NCBI GenBank assembly: GCA_002483135.1
Contig: DLHI01000022.1
Span: 1-64,000, forward strand
DNA from: Hyphomonadaceae bacterium UBA7672
Lineage (GTDB): Bacteria > Pseudomonadota > Alphaproteobacteria > Caulobacterales > Hyphomonadaceae
Length of the DNA: 64,000 nt
Direction: 5' to 3'
Numbering within the stretch: the first letter of the stretch is position 1; each line of letters opens with the position of its first letter. Shown one piece after another: positions 23,158 to 31,586 of the stretch. The notes beneath the pieces are model-generated. The model was not told the origin of the DNA and did no database searches. It was given only the letters and a program-made list of their open reading frames with translations. The position numbers and the translations under genes are program-made.

Positions 23158-25425
23158 CTACTCCCGCGCAGACGTTGAGCCGCTCGGACCGACACTGGCT
23201 GTCAAAGCCCGTCCCCGCAGTCCGATGGCTGAACGTCCCCGCCGCAGGAGAGCAGCGCCGAAAAGCATCACGCTAAGTCCGAAGGCGAGCATCAGCTCCC
23301 ACCCGGTCGAGCCCTGCGGCAGGCGCAGCGTCTCGTCCGTCGCGGGCTTCGCCTGCGCGGCGCGCCCATTGATGTGCTGCATCACCGCATCGGGCAGCCG
23401 ATCAAGCTTCAGCGCGCGCGCCTCCGCCTCCGGCCCGAACACCGCGCCGAAATCCCATCCCTTCGGCAGCATGCTCGCGATCTCGCGCGTGGTCAGTCGC
23501 TCGCCCGCCGGTCGCGCCGGCGTCTTGTCGATCGCCACCAGACTGGTCAGCCGCGAGACAAGATGGAAATCGAGCGCCGTCTTCAGCACGCCCGCATCCA
23601 CCTGCTCGGGCGAGGCCCCCGCAAACCGCGTCTCCTCGATACCGGCGATCTTCGCGCGCGCCCACAGCTGAGCGATACCCGTCGACTCGCCAGCCTGCGC
23701 CAGCGACAGCGTCGACGTCCACTTCTGCCCGTTCAGCATGCCCGACAGAACAAGGTCGCCCTGTAGCTCGCTGGCCTTCAGCACCAGCATCACCGGCTCG
23801 CCCGAATAAAGATCGGGCAGGGGCGAAGGAAATACCTCGCTCGCACCCGTCGGCAACACCGCCACAAGATCCGTCGTCACCGGGTTCTCAAGCGCAGCAA
23901 ACAGCTTGGCCGACTGCGCGGTCACGCGGCTGACATCGTCCATATAGGTGAACGTGCCGCGCCCCTGCCGCGCCGCGCGTGTCATGAAATAGGCGTTTGG
24001 CGCAGACCCGATGCCCACCGTGAACAGGCGAGACCGGCCCAGCCCATCATGAATGGCGCTGAACAGTTCGTCCTCGTTCCCGATCGCGCCATCGGTGATG
24101 AACACCACCTGCCGCACTTCGTCGGTGTTCTTCTTGTCGCCATCCACCAGCGCCGCCTTCAGCGCCGGCAACATCTCCGTCCCGCCATTGGCTTCAAGGG
24201 ACGACACAAACCGCTTCGCCCGCGCGATGTTCTGCTCGCTCGCCGCAACAGCGGTGGTGAACAGCATGTCCATCGTGTCGTCGAACCGGATGATGTTGAA
24301 CTCGTCCGTCGGCGCCAGCCGATCAAGCGCCAGCAACAGACCGGCCTTCGCCTGGTCCATGCTCTCGCCCGACATCGAGCCCGAATTGTCGATCACGAAG
24401 ATCGTCTCGCGGTCGCGCCGCTGTCCCTCGACCTTCATCGCGGGCGGGTTCACCACGGCGAGAAGGTAATCCTCGCCATTGAATGTCTGGCGGAACAGCC
24501 CAGCCGTCGGCGCAACCGCCGCTTCCGGCTTCCAGTTCAGCACGAAGTCCCGGTCCGCCGGAACCTCGCCATCCTTCAGCGCGATATGCGCCGTGTCGCC
24601 ATCCACGCGCGTCACGACAAGGTTGTGCGTCTGCGAGGATATGTCGGCCAGCCGCACGCCCGCTTCCAGCGAGATGTCGAAATTCACCGGCAGGCGTAGA
24701 CCCTCGACACCCGAAGGCTCATGCGCGGGATGCAGAACCGGCGGCGTGATCCGCGCGCGATCCGGCACGGGATCGTCCGCCACGATCATCGGCCCATCGC
24801 GGCTCGCCACGAGGCCGTATTCCGGCTTGGGGCTGTAACGCGGCGCGATCACCAGCGGAAACCGCGTCGACCACACGCCATTGTCCAGCCGCGCCTTGTC
24901 CTGGTACTCGATCTGGATCGCCACCGTCTCGCCCGGTCCGATATTGGCCAGCGACGTGGTGAACAGGTTCGGCCGCTCTTCTTCCACAAGGCCCGCGCGC
25001 TGCCCGTTGGCGGCGGCCTCCTCATAGATGATGCGTGCTTCCTGCCGCTCCTTGATATCGCCCTCGATGAAGCGATCACCGATCACGATCCGCAGCGTAT
25101 CCACCGCCGCGTCCTCGGGAAGCGGAAACGCGTAAACACCCTCAACCCACTTGTCGGTCGGGTTGGTGAAGCGCTGGGTCAGCGTCGTTCGAATGACGGG
25201 CCCCGCAATCTCCATCTTCACGTCGGCCGCCACCAGCGGCGCCTCGACATAGCGGCCCGGCGTCGCCGACTGCAGCAGCAGCGATCCTCCGCCAACGTCA
25301 TTCTTGGAAACCGTTCCGTCCTGCGCATACGCAGCAGGCACAAGGCACGTTGCGGCCATCAACGCGCCTGCAAGGGCAGGGCGCGCGCGCGAGGCAGTCA
25401 GTGTCAGGGTGCTCATCTGTTCCAT
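23158..25425 (-). CDS. VIT/vWA-domain sortase target protein (marine sortase target type)
   Basis: About 755 residues. A signal peptide ends at AYA-QD. A VIT domain follows (about 45-175, with a TLTQRFTNPT core and VYAFPLPEDAAVD), then a von Willebrand A domain with an intact MIDAS motif DNSGSMSGES (near residue 345). The C-terminus has an LPxTG-like motif LPQGSTG, a hydrophobic helix and RRGRS-type positive residues: a sorting signal. This is the TIGR03788-type partner of class GN sortases, and the sortase gene lies 73 bases downstream on the same strand. The product is expected to be covalently processed and surface- or membrane-anchored. ATG codons at 25425 and 25416 are both possible starts. 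Confidence 0.85.
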   Translation of the reverse strand: MEQMSTLTLTASRARPALAGALMAATCLVPAAYAQDGTVSKNDVGGGSLLLQSATPGRYVEAPLVAADVKMEIAGPVIRTTLTQRFTNPTDKWVEGVYAFPLPEDAAVDTLRIVIGDRFIEGDIKERQEARIIYEEAAANGQRAGLVEEERPNLFTTSLANIGPGETVAIQIEYQDKARLDNGVWSTRFPLVIAPRYSPKPEYGLVASRDGPMIVADDPVPDRARITPPVLHPAHEPSGVEGLRLPVNFDISLEAGVRLADISSQTHNLVVTRVDGDTAHIALKDGEVPADRDFVLNWKPEAAVAPTAGLFRQTFNGEDYLLAVVNPPAMKVEGQRRDRETIFVIDNSGSMSGESMDQAKAGLLLALDRLAPTDEFNIIRFDDTMDMLFTTAVAASEQNIARAKRFVSSLEANGGTEMLPALKAALVDGDKKNTDEVRQVVFITDGAIGNEDELFSAIHDGLGRSRLFTVGIGSAPNAYFMTRAARQGRGTFTYMDDVSRVTAQSAKLFAALENPVTTDLVAVLPTGASEVFPSPLPDLYSGEPVMLVLKASELQGDLVLSGMLNGQKWTSTLSLAQAGESTGIAQLWARAKIAGIEETRFAGASPEQVDAGVLKTALDFHLVSRLTSLVAIDKTPARPAGERLTTREIASMLPKGWDFGAVFGPEAEARALKLDRLPDAVMQHINGRAAQAKPATDETLRLPQGSTGWELMLAFGLSVMLFGAALLRRGRSAIGLRGRALTASVGPSGSTSARE

Positions 25426-25585
25426 CAGGGGGTGTCCCAGCCCCTTCTGATGCTCACACCACAATGTGAGCGCGTCCGCTGTTTGCTTGAGCGGTGACCT
25501 TGTTGCGACGATGACGCCAAACCGGCGCCGCCCAGCGTTGGAATTGTGGCGGGAGGTAAACGCTAACGTCCGCGAGCGTTGAGAG

Positions 25586-25708
25586 AGACCCCCACCTGAC
25601 CTCCCCCTTCCAGGGGGAGGAACCCCGTCTCACCAACTTACCCAACAGCGAAGGCGGGTGTCGCAACATGGTCCCTCCCCCTGCAAGGGGGAGGACAGGT
25701 GGGGGTCT
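25586..25708. repeat. palindromic repeat family 1, copy e (full)
   Basis: Left arm AGACCCCCACCTGACC..., right arm ...GGACAGGTGGGGGTCT, with small GC hairpins in both arms and the familiar spacer (CTCACCAACTTACCCAACAGCGAAGG). It lies in the divergent gap between the vWA protein and the S9 peptidase. Confidence 0.9.
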
Positions 25709-25810
25709 GTTTCCGCGCGCACAACCGCCTCGACAAACCACCAAAGCTTCCCTCCACCCCAACTTCATCCTACCAACTTGCCCAGCAACGAAATTCGCCA
25801 GGAACACACC

Positions 25811-28018
25811 ATGCGTAAGCTCGGTTACGTGACCGCTGCCGCCATCCTCCTCGCCGCCGCCTGCACCAGCGCGGCGCCCGCGCCCACAACAACTGCCGCC
25901 AAGCCATTCATGCCCAAATCGCTCACGCCCGAAGGCGTCAACGCGGCGGACGAATTCCTCTGGCTCGAAGATGTCTGGGGCGAGCGCGCCATCGCCTGGG
26001 TGAAACAGCAGAACGCAAAGACCGAGGCCGTCTTCAAGGCCGATCCGCGCTACGAACCCTTCCGCCAGGAAGCCCTCGCCATCCTGACCGCGCAGGACCG
26101 CACGCCGACGCCCACCTTCCGCGCCGAAGGCATCGACAATTTCTGGCAGGACGCCGCCAACGTGCGTGGGCTGTGGCGCCGCACCACGCTCGAAAGCTAC
26201 CGCTCCGGCGCGCCGACGTGGGAAACCGTCCTCGACATCGACGCGCTCTCCAAAGCCGAAAACGCCAACTGGATCTTCAAGGGCGCCGATTGCGTCGGCC
26301 CCGCCGAAACCCGCTGCCTCGTGAGTCTCTCGGATGGCGGCAAGGACGCCGTCGTCGTCCGCGAGTTCGACACAACAACCAAGGCCTTCGTCCCCGGCGG
26401 CTTCAACATCCCAGAAGGCAAACACCGCATCGACTGGCTCGACGCCGACACGCTCCTCGTCGCCACCGACTTCGGCCCCGGCACACTCACCGAAAGCGGC
26501 TACCCCTTCATCGTGAAGGCGCTAAAGCGCGGCCAGACCCTCGCACAAGCCACCGAAGTCTATCGCGGCTCGGCGGCAGACGGCGGCTACGGCGTCAGCC
26601 CCTCTGTCTATCGCGACGGCGCTGGCAATGTGCTGGCCGTCATCATCACCCGCCCCCTCGACACCTTCCGCTCGGAAACGTGGGAACTGGCCGACGGCAA
26701 GGCGGAGAAGCTCTTTCTGCCCCAGCGCGTCTCGGTCCGCGGCGCGCTTAAAGCCAACGCGCTCGGCGATGTCCGGGTCGTCCTGACGATCGAGGAGCCT
26801 TGGAAGCTGCACGGCAAGGACTATCCCGCCGGTTCGCTGCTTGCGATTCCGCGCGACACGCTGCGCCTTGGCGACACGCTCACCCTACCCAAGGGCGACG
26901 TCTCGGTCTTCGAGCCCACAGAACGCAAATCCATCGACAGCGTCAGCGTGTTCGACGCCCGCATCGTCGCCGAGGTCTACGACAATGTGCGCGGCCGCGC
27001 GACCGTGTTCAGCGACAGCGGCGACTTCGCGGGCTGGACGCCCACAAATCTGCCCGTCCCCGAAAACGCCGCCGTCCATCTCGGCTCATCCTCGCGCTCG
27101 AAACAACAGCTCTTCTACACCTACGAAGGCTTCCTCACGCCCTCCACACTCGCGCTCGCCGATGTCGTCGCCGCGAAAGCAGATGTGATCCGCGCCGCGC
27201 CCGCGCGTTTCGACGGTTCGCATCACATCGTCGAACAGCACGAAGCCACATCGAAAGACGGCACGAAAATCCCGTACTTCGTCGTCCGCCCGAAAGGCGC
27301 GCCGAACCCCGAAACGCCCACCATGATGTTCGGCTATGGCGGCTTCCAGGTCTCCTATCCGCCCGTCTACAAGCCCGAACTCGGCAAGCTCTGGCTCGAA
27401 CGCGGCGGCGCTTACGTCATCGCCAACATCCGTGGCGGCGGCGAGTTCGGCCCCGCCTGGCACCAGGCCGCGCTCAACGGAAACCGCCAGCGCGCCTTCG
27501 ACGATTTCGCCGCCGTCGCCGCCGATCTCGCCGCGCGCAAGATCACCTCGGCCGAACACCTCGGCATCTACGGCCGCTCCAATGGCGGCGTGCTGACCAC
27601 AGTCTCGCTCACCCAGCACCCCGAACTGTTCAACGCCGTCGTCATCGAAAGCCCGCTCACCGACATGCTGCGCTATCACGAGCTGCCGCCCGGCGCGTCA
27701 TGGATGGGCGAATACGGCGACCCGCGCATTCCCGAACAGGCCGCCTGGATCGCCGCCTATTCCGGCTACCAGAATCTCCAGCCGGGCAGGGACTATCCCG
27801 TCCCCTACATCACCACCAACACGCGCGATGATCGCGTGCATCCCGGCCACGCACGCAAGTTCGCCGCACGCATGCAGTCACTCGGCTACGAGGCCCTCTA
27901 TTACGAAAACACCGACGGCGGCCATTCGAACGATAGCGACCCCCTTCTCAACGCCGAACGCTGGGCAAGGCACTACGTCTATCTCGCGCAGCAGCTCGGC
28001 CTGAGTGCAGGAGAGTAG
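25811..28018 (+). CDS. prolyl oligopeptidase family serine peptidase (S9A), lipoprotein
   Basis: 735 residues from ATG 25811; the signal ends LLAAACTS, so it is probably lipid-anchored. An N-terminal beta-propeller (about 90-440) precedes the alpha/beta-hydrolase domain. The catalytic triad is visible: S590 in YGRSNGGV, Asp 673/674 in TRDDRVHPGH and H705 in GGHSND. The nucleophile motif is GRSNGG where most prolyl oligopeptidases have GGSNGG. It likely cleaves proline-containing peptides in the periplasm. It stands alone and ends at a bidirectional terminator shared with the TPR gene. An upstream extension through repeat DNA to 25658 is rejected. Confidence 0.92.
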   Translation: MRKLGYVTAAAILLAAACTSAAPAPTTTAAKPFMPKSLTPEGVNAADEFLWLEDVWGERAIAWVKQQNAKTEAVFKADPRYEPFRQEALAILTAQDRTPTPTFRAEGIDNFWQDAANVRGLWRRTTLESYRSGAPTWETVLDIDALSKAENANWIFKGADCVGPAETRCLVSLSDGGKDAVVVREFDTTTKAFVPGGFNIPEGKHRIDWLDADTLLVATDFGPGTLTESGYPFIVKALKRGQTLAQATEVYRGSAADGGYGVSPSVYRDGAGNVLAVIITRPLDTFRSETWELADGKAEKLFLPQRVSVRGALKANALGDVRVVLTIEEPWKLHGKDYPAGSLLAIPRDTLRLGDTLTLPKGDVSVFEPTERKSIDSVSVFDARIVAEVYDNVRGRATVFSDSGDFAGWTPTNLPVPENAAVHLGSSSRSKQQLFYTYEGFLTPSTLALADVVAAKADVIRAAPARFDGSHHIVEQHEATSKDGTKIPYFVVRPKGAPNPETPTMMFGYGGFQVSYPPVYKPELGKLWLERGGAYVIANIRGGGEFGPAWHQAALNGNRQRAFDDFAAVAADLAARKITSAEHLGIYGRSNGGVLTTVSLTQHPELFNAVVIESPLTDMLRYHELPPGASWMGEYGDPRIPEQAAWIAAYSGYQNLQPGRDYPVPYITTNTRDDRVHPGHARKFAARMQSLGYEALYYENTDGGHSNDSDPLLNAERWARHYVYLAQQLGLSAGE

Positions 28019-28039
28019 GGCGCCTCCCCCACAAACAAA

Positions 28040-28065
28040 AACGCCGCCCCTTCCGGAGCGGCGTT
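28040..28065. terminator. bidirectional terminator between S9 peptidase and TPR gene
   Basis: AACGCCGC and GCGGCGTT form a perfect 8-bp stem around a 10-base loop that can pair further. On the minus strand the stem is followed by TTTTTGTTTG, a good T tract for the TPR gene; on the plus strand the tail is only TCGTGTTCG. Confidence 0.75.
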
Positions 28066-28088
28066 CGTGTTCGTCGTGTCTTGCGAAC

Positions 28089-29306
28089 CTACTTCAATTT
28101 TGAAATCAGGGTCCAGCTCTGCGCCAGCGCGGCTGCGCTGTTGTTGGTCTTCACGCTAGCCCATGTCGTGCGCGCGGCTTCCTTGTCGCCCGCCCGCAGC
28201 TGCGCGATGCCCAGGTGCAGGCGCGCAGCGTCGGCCTCGCCCGCGTCCGGAATGCCCTTGGCGAGCGCCGCCTGCAGCACTTCAATCGCCTTGGGGTAGT
28301 CGCCATAGGTGAGGTGCGCCTCACCAATCGCCGCGATCACCGAAGCATCGCCCTTGGCCAGCGCGCTGGCGGTTTCGGCGGCCAGGCTCGCCTTGTCCTT
28401 CGGCGTCTGCGTCCGCGCCGTTTCGAGATTCTTGACGTCCAGTTCGCCCGACGGCGCGCCGGGCAGTTCCAGCAGCATCAGCGCCTCGTTCGGCAGGCCG
28501 CGGTCAATCGCCGTGTCTGCCGCAAAGCTGATCTGCTGCGCCGTCAGCTTGACGCCGGCCGCCTGCAGCGCGCGAAAAACGTCAAGGTGAACAATCGGGC
28601 CATAGCCCGCTTCGTTCTGCGCCCGCCCGATCAGCTGCGCCCAGTATTCTTCTTTCGGATAGTCGGCGATGATCTCCTCAAGCACGAGATAGACGCCGGC
28701 GGCATTGCCGCTCTCCTGCGTCGCGCGCGCCTTGATGCGATAATACGGCTCCGGCGTCTTCGCGCCGCCCGCCTTCGAGGCCGCAATCGCTTTTTCCACA
28801 AAGGTCAGGCTCGTCGCGGTGTCCTTGGCGTTCAGCGCGTCCTGCGCCAGCACGGCGAATTCCTGGTGCGTGCCGCCATACTGGTTCAGGTAGGCGACCT
28901 GAGACTTGATGTAGTTCGGCATGTCGTTGAGCTTCTTGTACGACTCACCGAGCACGCCGCGATATGCCTTCATGTCCGGCGCCGGCAGCAGGTTCAGCGT
29001 CTCGATCGCTTTCACCGCGGCGATCAGGCCGGTCCAGTCCTGCGCGTTCGCGGCCACGTTAACGCGCAGCTGCTCGACCGCCAGCTTTTCCTGTGGCGTC
29101 TTCGCCAGCGGATAAAGCTGGTCCAGCTTGGTTTTCGCCGTCGCCCAGTCCTTCGCGGTGATGGCGGTGTTGGCCTCGGTGTAGACGGGGCCCATCGCCT
29201 TGGAGATCTGGGCTACCGGCTGCGCCATCGCCACCGGCGTCATTGCGCCCGCCGCGAGGAACACGCCAGCAAGCGCCGTTGCGCCAAGCTTCAGAAACCG
29301 CATCAT
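28089..29306 (-). CDS. secreted TPR/helical-repeat protein, function unknown
   Basis: 405 residues from ATGATG at 29306 with GGGAG upstream. A signal peptide (about 1-28) ends AMA-QP. The rest is almost wholly alpha-helical and contains several tetratricopeptide-like units (AITAKDWATAKTKLDQLYPLA, AIGEAHLTYGDYPKAIEVLQAAL and RLHLGIAQLRAGDKEAA). It probably acts as a periplasmic scaffold. No specific family is recognised. It is divergent from the aminotransferase gene and convergent with the S9 peptidase. The longer reading back to 29621 lacks coding character. Confidence 0.8.
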   Translation of the reverse strand: MMRFLKLGATALAGVFLAAGAMTPVAMAQPVAQISKAMGPVYTEANTAITAKDWATAKTKLDQLYPLAKTPQEKLAVEQLRVNVAANAQDWTGLIAAVKAIETLNLLPAPDMKAYRGVLGESYKKLNDMPNYIKSQVAYLNQYGGTHQEFAVLAQDALNAKDTATSLTFVEKAIAASKAGGAKTPEPYYRIKARATQESGNAAGVYLVLEEIIADYPKEEYWAQLIGRAQNEAGYGPIVHLDVFRALQAAGVKLTAQQISFAADTAIDRGLPNEALMLLELPGAPSGELDVKNLETARTQTPKDKASLAAETASALAKGDASVIAAIGEAHLTYGDYPKAIEVLQAALAKGIPDAGEADAARLHLGIAQLRAGDKEAARTTWASVKTNNSAAALAQSWTLISKLK

Positions 29307-29651
29307 TTCACTCCCAATCTTTAGCCGCCGAGATAGCCGCGACACGCCCCACGAGACAACGGGCCCGACTGTAAATAGCCCGTGTGACATGTCATTCCAG
29401 CTGCAATTTCCGGTCGAAACAGGGCGGCGGCATGGCCCGCAAGGCTGGGAACTGGCCAGTTCTCGCCTTGCTACCGCCCCACCTACCGCCCGACCTACCG
29501 CCTTGAGCCCGCAGGAATCGCCGCCCCTCTCGCGTGTCCTTCGAAAATCCGCGCCATGGCCCCGCCAGCCCTTCCAACCCCGTCCGGATGCGCGTATCAG
29601 CCGCGCCATAAAAGACGCCATACCTTACGCTGACAAAAAAGGCCGGCCCCT
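29307..29651. promoter_or_regulatory. divergent intergenic region with a palindrome and a 12-bp tandem repeat
   Basis: No gene is seen. A perfect 14-bp palindrome GAACTGGCCAGTTC lies at 29449-29462. It is followed by nearly three tandem 12-bp units (CTACCGCCCSAC) at 29471-29502. The region must hold promoters for the leftward TPR gene and the rightward aminotransferase. Neither repeat can be tied to a known regulator. Confidence 0.5.
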
Positions 29652-30872
29652 ATGTCTTCGCCAATCTCCGCCCCTGTTTCCGAAGCCCTGAAAAGGATCA
29701 AGCCCTCCGCCACCATCGCGGTAAGCCAGAAGGCGCGGGAGCTGCAGCAGAAGGGCGAGAAGGTCATCGGCCTCGGGGCAGGCGAGCCCGACTTCGACAC
29801 GCCCGACAACGTCAAGAACGCCGCGATCAAGGCGATCCAGGACGGCAAGACCAAATACACCGACGTCGACGGCATCCCCGAGCTGAAAGAGGCCATCTGC
29901 GCCAAGTTCAAGCGCGAGAATGGCCTCGAGTACAAGCCCTCGCAGGTCAACGTCTCGCCCGGCGGCAAGCCGGTTATCTTCAACGCCTTCATGGCGACGC
30001 TGAACGTCGGCGACGAAGTCGTCATCCCGACGCCGTACTGGGTCAGCTATCCCGAGATGGCGCTCATCTGCGGCGCAACGCCCGTCTTCGCCCACGCCTA
30101 TGCCGCCGACGCCTACAAGCTGAAGCCCGAAGCGCTCGAAGCTGCGATCACGCCCAGGACGAAGTGGGTCCTGCTCAACTCCCCGTCCAACCCCTCGGGC
30201 GCGGCCTACACCAAGGCCGAACTCCAGGCCCTGGCCGATGTCCTGCTGCGCCACCCGCACGTCTGGATCCTCACCGACGACATGTACGAACACCTTGTCT
30301 TCGACGGCTTCCAGTTCTGGACCATCGCCCAGGTCGAACCGCGCCTCTACGAGCGCACGCTCACCATGAACGGCGTCTCGAAGGCCTATTCGATGACCGG
30401 CTGGCGCATCGGCTACGCGGCGGGCCCAGAGTCCCTCATCAAGGGCATGGCGAAGGTCATGAGCCAGACCACGTCCAACCCATGCTCCGTCTCACAATGG
30501 GCGGCCGTCGAGGCGCTGAACGGCACGCAGCACTACATCAAGCCGAACCAGGAACTGTTCAAAGGCCGCCGCGACCTCGTCGTCGGCATGCTGAACCAGA
30601 CCGAAGAACTGGTGTGCCCCACGCCCGAAGGCGCCTTCTACGTCTATCCCGATTGCTCGAAAGCGATGGGCAAGACCACCGCCGGCGGCAAGCTGCTCAC
30701 CAACGACGAGGAATTCGCTGCGGCGCTGCTGGAAGAGGAAAAAGTCGCCGTCGTCTTCGGCAGCGCCTTCGGCCTCGGCCCCGCCTTCCGCATCTCCTAC
30801 GCCACGTCCAACGCCAACCTCGAAGAGGCCTGCCGCCGCATCCAGCGCTTCTGCGGGAATCTCAAGAAGTAG
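29652..30872 (+). CDS. aatA: aspartate aminotransferase family (PLP, fold type I)
   Basis: 406 residues of aminotransferase class I/II, subgroup I-gamma as in rhizobial AatA. The PLP-binding lysine is K244 (NGVSKAYSMTGWR), preceded by the NSPSNPSGAAY block (Asn pairing with PLP) and followed by the RISYA arginine near the C-terminus that binds the substrate carboxylate. It catalyses aspartate + 2-oxoglutarate to oxaloacetate + glutamate; some relatives also accept prephenate or aromatic substrates. Full length. No strong Shine-Dalgarno is seen before the ATG (AAGGCCGGCCCCT). A monocistronic unit in divergent orientation to the TPR gene. Confidence 0.92.
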   Translation: MSSPISAPVSEALKRIKPSATIAVSQKARELQQKGEKVIGLGAGEPDFDTPDNVKNAAIKAIQDGKTKYTDVDGIPELKEAICAKFKRENGLEYKPSQVNVSPGGKPVIFNAFMATLNVGDEVVIPTPYWVSYPEMALICGATPVFAHAYAADAYKLKPEALEAAITPRTKWVLLNSPSNPSGAAYTKAELQALADVLLRHPHVWILTDDMYEHLVFDGFQFWTIAQVEPRLYERTLTMNGVSKAYSMTGWRIGYAAGPESLIKGMAKVMSQTTSNPCSVSQWAAVEALNGTQHYIKPNQELFKGRRDLVVGMLNQTEELVCPTPEGAFYVYPDCSKAMGKTTAGGKLLTNDEEFAAALLEEEKVAVVFGSAFGLGPAFRISYATSNANLEEACRRIQRFCGNLKK

Positions 30873-31036
30873 GTCTCTGGATCGCCGGCCCCCCGCCCGG
30901 CAGCGCCGCATCACAACACGCAATTCCTAGCCTCGGCTCCGCTACTGCGCGGATCACGGTTGGAAGGCTGCGTTACCTGAGCAACTCACTTGCTCTGGCA
31001 GGCTCTCGCAAGCTCTAGCCATTGGAGCAAGAAGGC

Positions 31037-31528
31037 TTAGCGGCAGAAAAGCCTGAGCCTTCGCTTCTTGTCGTCCGACAGAAAATCTCGACCGGACGAC
31101 TCGAACCCGGCGGACGCAAGCGATCTGTGCATCGGTGCATTGTCCGCTCGCGAGGTCGCGTAGACTCTAGTTTGGCCGAGGCAGCCAATGGCTTTGGCCA
31201 CGAGCAGTTTTGAAATGCCAAGACCGCGACATTCACTCGAGACAAAGAACCATCCCAGTTCTCTTTCAAAATCAGCGGCGGCGTGCGGAGATTCCGCTTT
31301 TGCAAATATACTGTCACGGTAGGCCTTGTTGGGCGCCTTGATGGCTCCGACTCCCGCCAAAGTACCTTGCCTTTCGGCGCGTATCAGGACAGCCGCATTT
31401 CTAATCCGCTGCTCTAGGCCAACGGCTGTGACTTCGCCTCCCTCCTGAACAAAGCGTAGAAATGCGTTGAACTCCACGGCTCCAAGTTGACTTGGCTCGC
31501 AGGCGGTGACCTCGATTGAGTTGGGCAT
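31037..31528 (-). CDS. GNAT family N-acetyltransferase
   Basis: 163 residues. The acetyl-CoA-binding motif A is seen as SSECRGLGISKLLVAKAI (R/QxxGxG/A type), after a beta strand ELGWFFV. The N-terminal half has the GNAT strand/helix pattern, and a motif-B-like ATSRADNAPMHRSLASAGFE follows. It acetylates an unidentified small molecule or protein. GC is a little lower than in the neighbours, which may point to transfer. It is followed downstream, on the same strand, only by non-coding DNA up to the aminotransferase end. Confidence 0.85.
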   Translation of the reverse strand: MPNSIEVTACEPSQLGAVEFNAFLRFVQEGGEVTAVGLEQRIRNAAVLIRAERQGTLAGVGAIKAPNKAYRDSIFAKAESPHAAADFERELGWFFVSSECRGLGISKLLVAKAIGCLGQTRVYATSRADNAPMHRSLASAGFESSGRDFLSDDKKRRLRLFCR

Positions 31529-31586
31529 GACTTATACCTCGCTTTGGTCGCGATGACGCATCGAGTTAATGAGCCGAGCTCACGTG

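Noticed and set aside
22305..25708. Family 1 and related palindromes as a CRISPR array
   Set aside because: Units are kilobases apart, self-complementary over their full length, and there are no regularly spaced spacers and no cas genes.
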